From the NCBI GenBank assembly GCA_963682175.1, contig OY821781.1, positions 37,585,254-37,649,253 of the forward strand: a stretch of DNA of 64,000 nt. Reading direction: 5' to 3'. Positions 11,457 through 21,883 of the stretch are shown here, piece by piece. Below the pieces are notes generated by a model that searched no databases, was not told where the DNA came from, and was given only the letters and a program-made list of their open reading frames with translations. Every line of letters begins with the position of its first letter. Positions within the stretch are counted from its first letter, which is position 1. The translations under genes were made by a program, and so were the position numbers. The DNA comes from Triglochin maritima. Its lineage: Eukaryota > Streptophyta > Magnoliopsida > Alismatales > Juncaginaceae.

Positions 11457-13596
11457 TTAATTTTTATATATAAAAAACTATATTCAAAATTCGAAATATA
11501 AAAAAAAATCGAAATCTACTCGGATCGCGATTCACACCCGCGATCTGTCATTTTTTTTGCACGGATCGTCGGTCTGAAATGCGATTTTTTTGCATTTAAA
11601 AATAAATAAAAATATCACGGTTCGCGGGAGTGCACCGCGATCAGTGTTTTTAATTATTTATTTATGTTTTCTGTTATTATTTTTTTGAAATCATGTTTGT
11701 CTGTTTTTTAATTATTATTATTTTCAAAATACGTTTTTTAATTGTTATTATTTCTTACAAAAATTATTTTTTTTCAATTTTTTCCAGAATAGACTCTCAG
11801 ATTACGTTAATACCTCAGCGTGTTGAAAAGTTAGGTTATTTTATAAAATAAAAATTAAATTCTCGTATCGAGAATAATAAATTATTCACAATTAAATATT
11901 AAATAAACCCTAAAACGAATTAAAACAAAAAAAATTGATGACGTTGTAAAAAATCCGCAGGGCATACACTCATTACAAACATTTTTGGATGTCGATACAG
12001 TAAAAAATTAAAAACAAATTTATTATTTTTTAAAAATTAATAAAAATTAGAAAAAATATTTTAAAAATATATATATATATATAACATATTTAAAATGATT
12101 TCAAAAAAATCAAAACATAAAATCATAAAACTAAAATCCCTAAACCTAAATAATTAGTTTAAAAAAAACAATAACAATGATCACGGGCGAGACTTTTTAA
12201 AGGTAACCTAACTTTTCAACATGTTCATTATTCACGTAATTTGGAGGTCGATTCTGTAATAAAAAAATTAACAATTAGAAAATACATTTTGAAACTTAAT
12301 TTTCTAAAAAAGATTAAAAATTATTTTAAAAAAATAAAAATAAAAAATAAAAAAGTAAAATAAAAAATTAAAAAAGTCACGCCCGTAATCGGGTGTGAAC
12401 CGCGATCCGTCCAAAAAAATGCATTTATGGCAGGTGTGACTTTTTTTTTTGAAATGATTTCTAATCTTTTTTAAAAAAATAACTTTCAAAATGTATTTTC
12501 TAAATGTTATTTTTTTCCACGAAAATTGACCTCCAAATTACGTGAATAACTGAACGTGTTGAAAAGTTAGGTTAGTTTTAAAAAGTACCGCACACGATGG
12601 TTGTTTTTTATTATTTTAAAAAACTAAATATTTAGGTTTAGGGATTTAAGTTTTATGATTTTATGTTTTTATTTTTTAAATCATTTTAAATGTTATATAC
12701 TTATATATATTTGTCAATATATGCTTTCTAATTTTTATTAATTTTTAAAATAATTTAATTTTGTTTTTAATTATTTTTGTGTATCAATCTCCAAAAATAT
12801 TTGTAATGAGTGTTCATCTTACGGATTTTTAACAACGTCATCAATTTTTTTGTTTTAATTAGTTTTAGTGTTTGTTTAATATTTAGTTGTGAATAATTTA
12901 TTATTCTGCATACGAGAATTTAGTTTTTTATTGTATAAAATAACCTAATTTTCAACACGCTTAGGTAGGGGTGAGCAAAATTCGGTCCGGTCCGGGCACC
13001 CGGACCGAACCGAATTTTTTCGGTCCGGTCTTCGGTCCACAAAATTTTGGAAATTCGGTCTTCGGTCCGGACCGGACCGAAAATTTAAGGGGAAAATCCG
13101 GGTTTTGGACCGACCCGGACCGGACCGACCGGACCGAACCTATTCGGTCCGGACTTACCGAAAATTCGGGTTTCGGTCCAGTCCGGTCCTGGACCGAAGC
13201 TCACCCCTACGCTCAGGTATCAACGTAATTTGAGAGTTAATTCAATTTAAAAAACATAGAAAGTAATAACAATTAAAAAACAAATTTTGAAAAAAAAATT
13301 AAAAACAGTTAAAAGTGATTTCGAAAAAAATAAAAATAAATAAATTCACGGATAACGATTCACACCCGCGATCCGTGAAATTTTTATTTTATAATTTTTT
13401 AAAAAAATGCCATGAATCCGTTGGAAAAAAATTAAAAATTTTGACGGATCACGGTTCACACCCGCGATCCGTGCAAAAAAAATAAAGTAAAAAAGTGACG
13501 AATCGCGGGTGTGAACAGCGATCCGAGTAGATTTCGATTTTTTTATATTCCTATATTCCTATATTTTGAATTTTTTTATTACATATAAAAATTACG
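11457..13596. repeat. 2.1-kb imperfect palindrome (foldback-like)
   Basis: The two halves are reverse complements around a centre near 12395. Paired landmarks: TCGAAATCTACTCGGATCGC near 11500 with its inverse near 13530; GATTACGTTAATACCTCAGC near 11800 with its inverse at 13210-13235; the AATTACGTGAATAA blocks near 12225 and 12535. Arms are about 940 bp, the right one lengthened by a 244-bp MITE. The sequence is very AT-rich except for about seven copies of a GC-rich motif close to CGNTTCACACCCGCGATCCG, itself nearly palindromic. There is no coding potential. Target duplications were not clear, so the class (foldback, long-TIR MULE derivative) is open. Confidence 0.75.
12966..13209. mobile_element. 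hAT-type MITE filled with GGTCCGG repeats
   Basis: 244 bp with perfect 11-bp ends TAGGGGTGAGC/GCTCACCCCTA and an 8-bp target duplication with one mismatch (CGCTTAGG at 12958-12965, CGCTCAGG at 13210-13217). The inside is GGTCCGG/CCGGACC repeats in both orientations plus a few A/T tracts. It interrupts the right arm of the large palindrome, so it is younger than that structure. Confidence 0.85.
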
Positions 13597-14090
13597 GTTT
13601 GAGGGCGGATTTAGAAATTTTCTTTGAAGGGAGCAAACGGGAAAAGCAAATAGAAAACTCTAAAACAGTATATATTTTTTTTTGATTTTTTAGTGATAGT
13701 TGTAAATATAAAATATCTAATACTTCTCTCAATAGTTGTAACCTTAATTTGGGAGTGTAGCTTATCCAACTTAGTATGAGTTATTAGAAGCATGTTTAAC
13801 AAATAATACGTAAAAAAAAGTTAAGAAAAAACTAATATGTCAAAAAATGATAACCTTTTGATGCCAAAAGCAGAAAGGTCAAAGTGTTACACAAATCAGA
13901 GTTTAAGGAATGTAAGTATGACGTTTTAAAGTTCAATGTGTTAAAGTGTTATTTGTCCATACTTGATGAGGCAAATGTAATTTATCTTTATTAATATTAA
14001 TTAAGTACTTAAATCTCATATTTCCCACATGACGCATATGCAAGATAAGATAGTTTGCCGCATCGTGCATTCCTGAAACTCGACATTTTA
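13597..14090. other. AT-rich spacer, nothing recognised
   Basis: No coding or RNA signal seen between the palindrome and the copia LTR relic. Confidence 0.45.
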
Positions 14091-15369
14091 TATTTACAAG
14101 CATACATGATCGATTTCATATTTCCATTGATTTTATGTACATTTTATGTTTATTCTAATATCATGCAATCCTACACATATTAAAATAAACAAAAGGAAAT
14201 ATGATCATACCCAAAGATTCTCTAAAACCTTTTCGAAGATCCGGAGTTCCGTTGCCCGTCGAATCGTCCGCCGATTTGCCTCTAAGTGTTCACAAAACTC
14301 TAAAGAAAATTAGAGAGAAATGAGCTAGTCAATCAATCTCTAATTAAACTTAGAATTTATCTAATAACCCCTCTAAAAGCTCCCGAGATTTTAATCTCCA
14401 AAACTTAAAATTATTAAGAGAATTTTCGTGGTGATTAAGGGAGAGATTCAGAAGAGAGAATTTTTGCATTAACATAAACAAGTAAGGTGATGAGTCCTTT
14501 TATAGGTTCCTAAAACACCCATATCATGAAATATTATCTAGCCACGATCTCTTGTTTTTTCTCTCCTAAAATTAATCGTAATTTGCCACATAAGCATCCT
14601 AAAAAATATTTGACAAAATCTGGAATTAATCCAGCACATGATCTAATTATTCTCTTAATAATTCAGGCAGAAATCGTGCTGAATGGTCAACCGGAAATTC
14701 CAATCGGTCGACCAGACAGTTAAGTTTTTTATAAGTTTGGTAGGACCGCGAGCCAGACGGTTGACCAAATATTTATGAGAAAAATTCCCTGGAAAATTTT
14801 GGTCGACCGTTTCCTTGTACCGGTCGACCGCCATCTCTCCAAGACATGTCCTAGAAATTTCCAGTCGACCGTGTACACACACCCGGTCGACCACTCACGT
14901 ATCTGATCTTCGTCCGGTCGATTGTTTCTAAGAAACCCGATCGACCGAACCCAGAAAGGTTGACCGTTTTGATCTTGATTTTACATTTGTCAAATTTTGG
15001 ATTTATCTCCAACAAAATTTGATCTTTTGGGGTTTTAGCAAAGGGCCGTGATAGACGGACGCGGGCGTCACGGACGCGCCTTACGTGGATCTATACAGCT
15101 CAGATATTTTCTTTGAGTCAGTGTCCAGTCAGCGAAATTTCTCTTCGCGCGTTTTGCGCCGGTTCTTTAAGTTGAACGATTCATTTCCCAATACACAGAT
15201 AAGACAGTGTGCAGACCCTACGACATCGTGCAGTCTCATTATTCGTGCAGAGCTCACACTTATCATAATAAAATATTTGTTTTTAAGTTTTACGTTGGAT
15301 CGACTTAATTTGTCTAGCTTACTTTATGTGTGTGTGCAGTTTACATTATGTGTTTGTCCTGTTTACGTT

Positions 15370-16060
15370 ATGTGTCTGTCCGGAATAAGTGTCTTTGCAG
15401 TCCGGAATAAGTGTATTTGTTGTCCGGAATAAGTGTATTTGTTGTCCGGTTTAAGAATAAAGTGTGTCCAGAAACGGAACATAAAGTTTGTCCGGAATAA
15501 GTGTATTTGATGTCCGAATTAAGTGTATTTGCAGTCCGGAATAAGTGTATTTGTTGTCCGGTTTAAGAATAAAGTGTGTCCAGAAACGGAACATAAAGTT
15601 TGCCCGGAATAAGTGTATTTGCTGTCCGGAATAAGTGTATTTGCTGTCCAGAATCGGAATAAGTGTATTTGTTGTTCGGAATAAGTGTATTTGTTGTCCG
15701 GTTTAAGAATAAAGTGTGTCCAGAAACGGAACATAATGTTTGTCCGGAATAAGTGTATTTGCTGTCCGGAATAAGTGTATTTGTAGTCCGGAATAAGTGT
15801 ATTTGTTGTCCGGTTTAAGAATAAAGTGTGTCCAGAAACGGAACATAAAGTTTGTCCGGAATAAGTGTATTTGCTGTCCGGAATAAGTGTATTTGCTGTC
15901 CGGAATCGGAATAAGTGTATTTGTTGTCCGGAATAAGTGTATTTGCAGTCCGGAATAAGTGTAGTCGTCCAGAATAAGAAGAAAGTGTGTTCAGAAACGG
16001 AACAGAAAGTTTGTCCGGAATAAGTGTATTTGCTATCCGGAATAAGTGTAGTTCCTGTCC
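15370..16060 (+). repeat. Tandem array, 22-bp unit with higher-order period
   Basis: The basic unit is close to CCGGAATAAGTGTATTTGTTGT. Every 112-140 bp a different block starting TTTAAGAATAAAGTGTGTCC and containing CAGAAACGGAACATAAAG is interspersed (starts near 15448, 15561, 15701, 15812 and a variant near 15975), giving a higher-order repeat. Units differ by one or two bases. Confidence 0.85.
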
Positions 16061-16640
16061 GATTTAGGAAGAAAGTTTGTCCTGTTTATGTAGAAAGTTT
16101 GTCCTGTTTTGTCCTGTTTATGTAGAAAGTTTGTCCTGTTTTGTCCTGTTTATGTAGAAAGTTTGTCATGTTTTGTCCTGTTTATGTAGAAAGTTTGTCA
16201 TATTTATGTAGAAAGTTTGTCCTGTTTTGTCCTGTTTATGTAGAAATTTTATGTAGAAAGTTTGTCCTGTTTTGTCCTGTTTATGTAGAAAGTTTGTCAT
16301 GTTTTGTCCTGTTTATGTAGAAAGTTTGTCATGTTTTGTCCTATTAATGTAGAAAGTTTGTCCTGTTTATGTAGAAAGTTTGTCCTGTTTATGTAGAAAG
16401 TTTGTCTTGTTTTGTCTTGTTTATGTAGAAAGTTTGTCCTGTTTTGTCCTGTTTATGTAGAAAGTTTGTCCTGTTTATGTAGAAAGTTTGTCTTATTTAT
16501 GTAGAATGTTTGTCCAGTTTATGTAGAAAGTTTGTACTGTTTATGTACAAAGTTTGTCTTGTTTATGTAGAAAGTTTGTCATGTTTATGTAGAATGTTTG
16601 TCCAGTTTATGTAGAAAGTTTGCCCTGTTTATGTAGATAC
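16060..16640 (+). repeat. Second tandem array, unit TGTAGAAAGTTTGTCCTGTT
   Basis: More than 20 units of about 21 bp, TGTAGAAAGTTTGTCCTGTT plus TA, many extended by an extra TTGTCCTG block to about 33 bp. It continues directly from the first array and shares the word GTTTGTCC, so both probably grew from the same seed. Confidence 0.85.
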
Positions 16641-16886
16641 AATGAGAGCACAATGAGATATTGATGGTACATATTATTAATGATAACTATTACACAATAA
16701 GATACAAGGAGAGCACAAAGACAAACAAACAATACAAGCACAAACACACAAAAATTACAAAAATAATATATCTTCTCCCAATAAATCACACACAAACAAA
16801 CAATACAAACACACACAAATTACAAAGATAATATATATTTTCCCAGTAAATCGGAAAGAAGATGTAAGACTTAAACATGATCGTCT

Positions 16887-17389
16887 CATTCACGCTGCTT
16901 ACGTTGTGAAGAACCTTGGGAGTCGACATCAGACGCTTCTTCGACGTAATATCTTACTCGAAATGGTGATTTATTACGGAGAGATGTACGACATAAACCG
17001 AACAGACGTAAGTCTTCACCACGGAGCGTTGTACCTCTCTCCGGAATAAATCACCATTTCGAGCAAGATATTATTTCGAAGAAGCGTCTGATGCCGACTC
17101 CCAGGGTTCTTCACAACGTAAGCAACGTGAATGGGACGGTCGATGACACTCTTTCTTTCTTCTTCCTTCTTTTTCTGTCATGGGCACTCCAACAATGCAG
17201 CAAAGATGTTGTGGTGCGAAGTCTTCACCACCGGATCGTCACATTCACGATGCTAACGCTGACAAGAACATCGGGAAGTCTTCGCACCGTCCCATTCACA
17301 CTGCTTACGTTGTGAAGAATCCTGGGAGTCGGCATCAGACGCTTCTTCGACATAATATCTTGCTAGAAATGGTGATTTATTCTGGAGAG
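16887..17389. repeat. Three-copy repeat forming a hairpin with about 100-bp arms
   Basis: Copy A (16887-16983) runs CATTCACGCTGCTTACG through GAAATGGTGATTTATTACGG. Copy B (17035-17133) is its reverse complement with few mismatches. Copy C (17293-17389) is again in the direction of A. A and B can pair over about 97 bp with a loop of about 50 nt; B and C can pair with a longer loop. No ORF conservation is apparent across the copies. Confidence 0.8.
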
Positions 17390-18212
17390 AAAGAATGCAG
17401 AAGAAAGAAAGAGTGTCATCATATTTGTATTTGGGTGGAGAGAGAGAACGTGCTGAGTTGAAACGCATTTAATGTGATTTGAGTGGACATCAGGAAGAAA
17501 AAACAAAAAAACATTCATGCTTTGGCCACGTAAGGGCTGACATGGATGTCCACGTAGAGCGCGTCCGTGACGCGCTGCGTTCATAAAACATTTTCCTTTA
17601 GCAAATTCATATATCATGTAATATATTATCCTATGTAATGTGAAATTATTACACCCCATAATATATATATATATCTTATACGAATTTATCCATGATTCTA
17701 ATTATGTCAATTCTCATGACATATTGATTTTATTGATTCATCACATGTGTCCATTTTCACATCAAACCCGACACATCATATGAATTCAAAATCAAGTTTC
17801 TTGTTTCCCAATTTTGTGGTGTGACATATAAGATGATCTAAGCTAAATTGACAGCGATATTGAACACTCAATATCTCAAACTATAAGTGGTATCTAGCTA
17901 CACATTATAGTTACCCAATTAGAATAGATGTCTTGTTCCACTCGAACCAAACACGATCCATTTAGTGATGAAAGTGCATCACTTGTGTCCGTCTCTTGCC
18001 TCATGATATTAAGAATATATTTATAAAGTAGAAATGTGTCACCTTTCTCATTTTTTGATCTCTTTAAGCTAATTATAACTATGTAACTTAACTCAAGTTA
18101 TATTGTGCACATTATAATTTTACTTTATCAAGGAGCCAACTAATATCATCACTCAATTAAGAGGGACAATGATAATCTTTTGACTAACTATCTTTTCCAT
18201 CATAAGTTATGC

Positions 18213-19650
18213 TCAACAAACTATTGACTTTATCATTATACTAATTAGTGATAAACCTTCATATAGTGACTTGGCCATTTTCGGGTTACGATCTTCATCT
18301 TTGCTTGAAGAAGACATACCACCATCAAAAGTTGTAGAATAGTCAGAATAAAGACAATTTATCTTGTCATGTAGCTTGTCAACAGAATCCGAGTCATAAA
18401 GCTTGTTGTAGATGAAGTCTACAAATTCCAACTTGTAACGAGGATTAAATATTGAAGCAATAGCTAATGTATCACTAAATTCAACCCAATATTTCTGAAA
18501 AGCAGAATAACAATATACAATGACATGAAATTACAATGAAGAAGTTGGATACTCGGTTCCGGAGAATGTCATTGTGGCTTCATAAAAAACCTTCAAAAAC
18601 TTGTGCACACTTTCAATTCTCTCACACTCTCATTTGTTGGACATTTTACTGTAGTTTGAATCGATCAATGCCAAATGTTGAAATCCACGACGGTAAAATA
18701 AAGCAATATCGAGCATAAGATATGTAGAATTTCATCTAGTCGTCACATCTTGACACAAACCTCTTTTACCATCGATGGAGACGAACCTGACACATTCAAG
18801 AAACTTCAACTTTCTAACTTGAGAACCTTTTACATATTTCACACTCTCCCGTACTTTGTCAACCAGGGAGTCGATTCCCTTCAAACCGTCTTGCACAATT
18901 AAATTCTGCACATGTGCGCAACATCGTAGATGAAAATTTATACCACCAGACAGAAGTAATCCTTTCGAATTCAAGTCTTATCTCAACTTAGCCACTGATC
19001 AATTATTAGCACTTGCATTGTCTAAAGTGCCAAATATTTTTTTCTCAATACCCCATTCAAACAACAAATTAGAAATGACATCACATAATACAACACCAGA
19101 GTGAGGAGGTGGGAGGTATGAAAAGTTTAAGATTCTTTTCTGCAACTTCCAACCAACATCAATAAAATGTGCAATCAAAGACATGTATCCATCAGATGTG
19201 AGAGAACTCCATAAATCTGTAGTTAAACTTATTCGACCAGGAGTTGCATGTAACAGAGTCCGGATTCTAACCTTTTCTCGCTTATACATTTTCATGCAAT
19301 TTGTTTTTGCAGTATTTCTACTAATAACATGTATTTCAGGCCTCAACAAACTAGAATGACAAATCATGCATCACAATTGCAGAAACAAGCAACTCAGTAA
19401 ATTTTTCAGAATCAAATTTAGTGTTATGCACCCCCAATGACTTTGAATCACTACTACCGATACCGACGAACAACTTTTGCCCACAGTCACGAGAACTCAT
19501 CCTAGGACAAACTTTAATATGACGAGACATGTTCCCAGTCCCAAATTTACCACTACTGATGTAAGTCGCCCCACAAGCTTTGCATCTAGCCCTTTCTAGT
19601 ACTTGTCGGGCTGGTTAGGTAGGTCCTCAAAAAAATTCCAAACATGTGAT
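18213..19650 (-). pseudogene. hAT transposase, decayed
   Basis: Fragments appear in transposase order on the minus strand. Near 19600-19480 is a BED-type zinc finger (KARCKACGATYISSGKF, then MSRHIKVCPRM). At 19367-18999 comes the region with ATPGRISLTTDLWSSLTSDG and FIDVGWKLQKRILNF. At 18974-18732 is HLRCCAHVQNLIVQDGLKGI, the hAT CAxH-type insertion-domain start. The last part (to 18213) holds NKLYDSDSVDKLHDKI. These match plant RICESLEEPER/DAYSLEEPER-type hAT proteins. Frames change between fragments and there are several stops, so it is not functional. The C-terminal dimerisation part is cut where the copia LTR relic begins at about 18225. Confidence 0.8.
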
Positions 19651-20221
19651 ATCTTTGAAATTTTCGTTCCTCTTTTTTCTTTGGGTTTGCACTTCTATTA
19701 CTTGTATCTCCTTGGGGTACTTATTCCCCTATTACAGTCTACTAGGTCATTTTCATCGACATTCATATTAAAAATAGAAGATGTCATTTGGAATGACCAC
19801 TGCAAAAAAAAAATTCGAGCCAAAAATTAAGCTCACCACTAAATATTCAAACACTTTATGATATGTATACTCTAAATGATGGAACGTATGGTTCTCAAAG
19901 ATTTTACTGTCACAAAGTTAATCATTATGCTTTACACCAACTATAGCCATTTTACCAACTATCCCGGTTCGAAATTATTTTCTAGTTAATATCTGATTTC
20001 CCACGTTCATTAATCAAATACCAAATACCTAACCCCATCCAATCCATTCCATCTTGTAGGCCTCACACCACATGAAACTGGACGGTTGAATCAAGGGTGG
20101 AGATGGATCCGATGTTGCTCTGTTGGAGTCTTGGAGAGTAGAGAGTAGAGACAGTTGGGGTTGTGGAATGTTTGTTATGGACTTGAGTTAGAGTTAGGAA
20201 CTTAGAGTTTTTTGTTTTATT

Positions 20222-20430
20222 TTCTATTTGAAATTCGGATAATTCGTGTTAACACGAGTTATACGAAACCCAAAATATATCAACCCGAATCCGACCAGAA
20301 TTACAATTTGTGTTGTTCGTGTCGACCCGAATTCAACACGAACCCGAAATAAGTCAACCCAAACCTGAAATTTCGTGTCGTGTTCGAGTTCAAAGTTCGT
20401 GTTGTGACACGAATTGACATCCCCATCCAC
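20222..20430. repeat. CACGAAC/CGTGTTG repeats, probable outer end of the hAT element
   Basis: A 200-bp block of words such as AACACGAAC, CGTGTCGTG and ACCCGAA in both orientations, ending GACACGAATTGACATCCCC. The reverse complement of that end, GGGGATGTCAATTCGTGTC, looks like a hAT terminal repeat. It lies on the 5' side of the minus-strand hAT transposase relic and is probably its end with subterminal repeats, or a separate MITE. Confidence 0.5.
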
Positions 20431-20553
20431 AATATACATCTACGTGACAGATACGTCTAGTTAGTTTCAAGTATTTTTTTTTGAAAAAAAATGACGGACT
20501 CCAAATTCTCCTGAAATCTAGCCAATCCCGAACCTGGCGTCCGCTCCCTCCAC

Positions 20554-20563
20554 CCTATAAATA
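20554..20563 (+). promoter_or_regulatory. TATA box of the peroxiredoxin gene
   Basis: CCTATAAATA in a C-rich setting, about 90 bp upstream of the ATG at 20649. Spacing and context fit a plant TATA promoter with a short 5' UTR. Confidence 0.7.
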
Positions 20564-20803
20564 CCCCTTTCCGTTCTTCCCATCCTCGGAACTTGCACCA
20601 CTCCAAGTCTCAACTTCTGAGCGGAATCTCTGTTGTAAAAGCTTCGCAATGGCGCCGATCGCCGTCGAAGACTCGATCCCGAAGGGTACCCTGGCGTGGT
20701 TCGACGAGAACGACCATATGCAGCAGGTCTCCATCCACTCCCTCGCCGCCGGCAAGAAGGTCGTCGTCTTCGGCGTTCCCGGCGCCTTCACGCCGACTTG
20801 CAG

Positions 20804-21883
20804 GTAACGAACTGACGGATTACGGAAAATTGTGGAAAATTGGGGTTGGTGGAAGTTTTGGAACGAAGGTGGATTTGGATTTGGATCGTGGTTTTTTAGT
20901 AGCGAAAGTTTGTTAGGAATTTTTTGTTTTCGATTTGGTGCTGGAAGTAGTGATTTGTGGTGGTAGAAGTTTCAGATCGGAGTTGGAGTCGTAGGATTAC
21001 TAATGGAAAATGAGGTTTGGGATGATCGGATGGGAGTGTGTTTTGTGTGGTGGTTAGAAGTTTCAGATGGGAGATGGAGTTGCTTTGTTTTGTTTTGTTT
21101 TCTTTTCTAATGGAAGTTTGTTCGGAGTTTTTGTTTTGGATTTGGTACCGGAAGAAGTGATTTGTAGTGGTAGAAGTTTTAGATCGGAGTTGGAGTTGTA
21201 GGATTACTAATAAAAGTTTGTTAGAGTTTTTTTGTTAGGATTCTGTACCGGAAGTTTGGAGAAATGAGGTCGTGGATGATCGGATGAGAGCGTGGTGGAG
21301 TTGTTGATGTTTAGTAGATAGTTTTTTTTACTAATGGAAGTTTGTTAAGAGTTTTTTGTTTTGGATTGGTACCGGTAGAAGTTTCAGATCGGACTTGGAG
21401 TTGTAGGATTACTAATAAAAGTTTGTTAGAGTTTTCTTGTTAGGGTTATGTACCGAAAGTATGGAGAAATGAGGTTGTGGATGATCGGATGAGAGTGGTG
21501 GATAAGAATGTTTTGTGGGGTAAAATTTTGGATCAGATTGGGAGTTGTTGATATGTAGTAGGATTGATTTTTTACTAGTGGAAGTTAGTCTTGATACTGG
21601 AAGTTAGGAAGAAGTGAGATTTTGGATGATCGGATGAGAGTTTGTGGTGGATTGTGGTGCTAGAAGTTTCAGATCGGAGGAGTTCTAATGGAAGTTTGTT
21701 AGAGTTATTTGTTTTGGATTTCATACCAGAAGATTGGAAGAGGTGAAGTTTTGAATGATCGGATTAGAATTTGTGGTTGATTATAGTAGATCTCCAGATC
21801 ACATAGTTGCCTTGTTGAATAAGTCTGATTGTGAGGGCAGAATATGGTGTTAACATGGAAGACTGAGTTTGGTGGGGTCTTTA
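20804..21883 (+). repeat. PRXIIB intron 1, first part: degenerate T/G-rich repeats
   Basis: Between 20880 and 21780 phrases such as GAAGTTTCAGATCGGAG, GTAGGATTACTAATGGAAG, AGTTTTTTGTTTTGGATTTG and GGATGATCGGATGAGAG recur about every 100-200 bp in changing order. Three copies of TTNGATYTG, the published plant intron-mediated-enhancement motif, occur at 20875-20883, 20929-20937 and 21136-21144. Confidence 0.6.

Larger units (their letters stand above)
15043..17596. mobile_element. Mutator-like TIR element carrying satellite arrays
   Basis: 2554 bp flanked by a perfect 9-bp duplication TTTAGCAAA (15034-15042 and 17597-17605). The ends are imperfect inverted repeats of about 50 bp sharing the core GCGTCACGGACGCGC and CTACGTGGA-type words. 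Long TIRs and a 9-bp duplication fit Mutator. There is no transposase. The inside holds, in order, two tandem arrays (15370-16060 and 16060-16640), an AC-rich spacer, and a three-copy inverted/direct repeat (16887-17389). Confidence 0.75.
14100..18225 (-). mobile_element. Relic of a copia LTR, split by a TIR element
   Basis: Read on the minus strand, 17600-18225 and 14200-15042 follow the order of the LTRs at 21884-23963: conserved words around the motif for aspects such as TAACTATCTT, GATCTCTTTAAGCTA, then the GGTCGACC-rich part (14790-14950), a TATA-like CTATAAAAGG near 14500 and the CTTTTCGAAGATCCGG-type 3' region. The similarity is lower than between the copia LTRs, so this is an older family member. 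A 2554-bp element (15043-17596) was inserted later with a 9-bp duplication. No internal retrotransposon genes are attached, so it is a solo LTR or fragment. Outer limits are approximate. Confidence 0.65.

Noticed and set aside
15370..16640. CRISPR-like spacing of short repeats
   Set aside because: Units are directly tandem without unique spacers, and this is a plant nuclear sequence inside a transposon.
16607..16816. Cys-rich minus-strand frame of 69 codons
   Set aside because: It comes from the ACACAAACA-type low-complexity spacer in the TIR element. No conserved pattern.
20593..20916. A second plus-strand frame over PRXIIB exon 1
   Set aside because: It is an out-of-frame shadow, rich in Ser/Arg/Pro, that runs into the intron.
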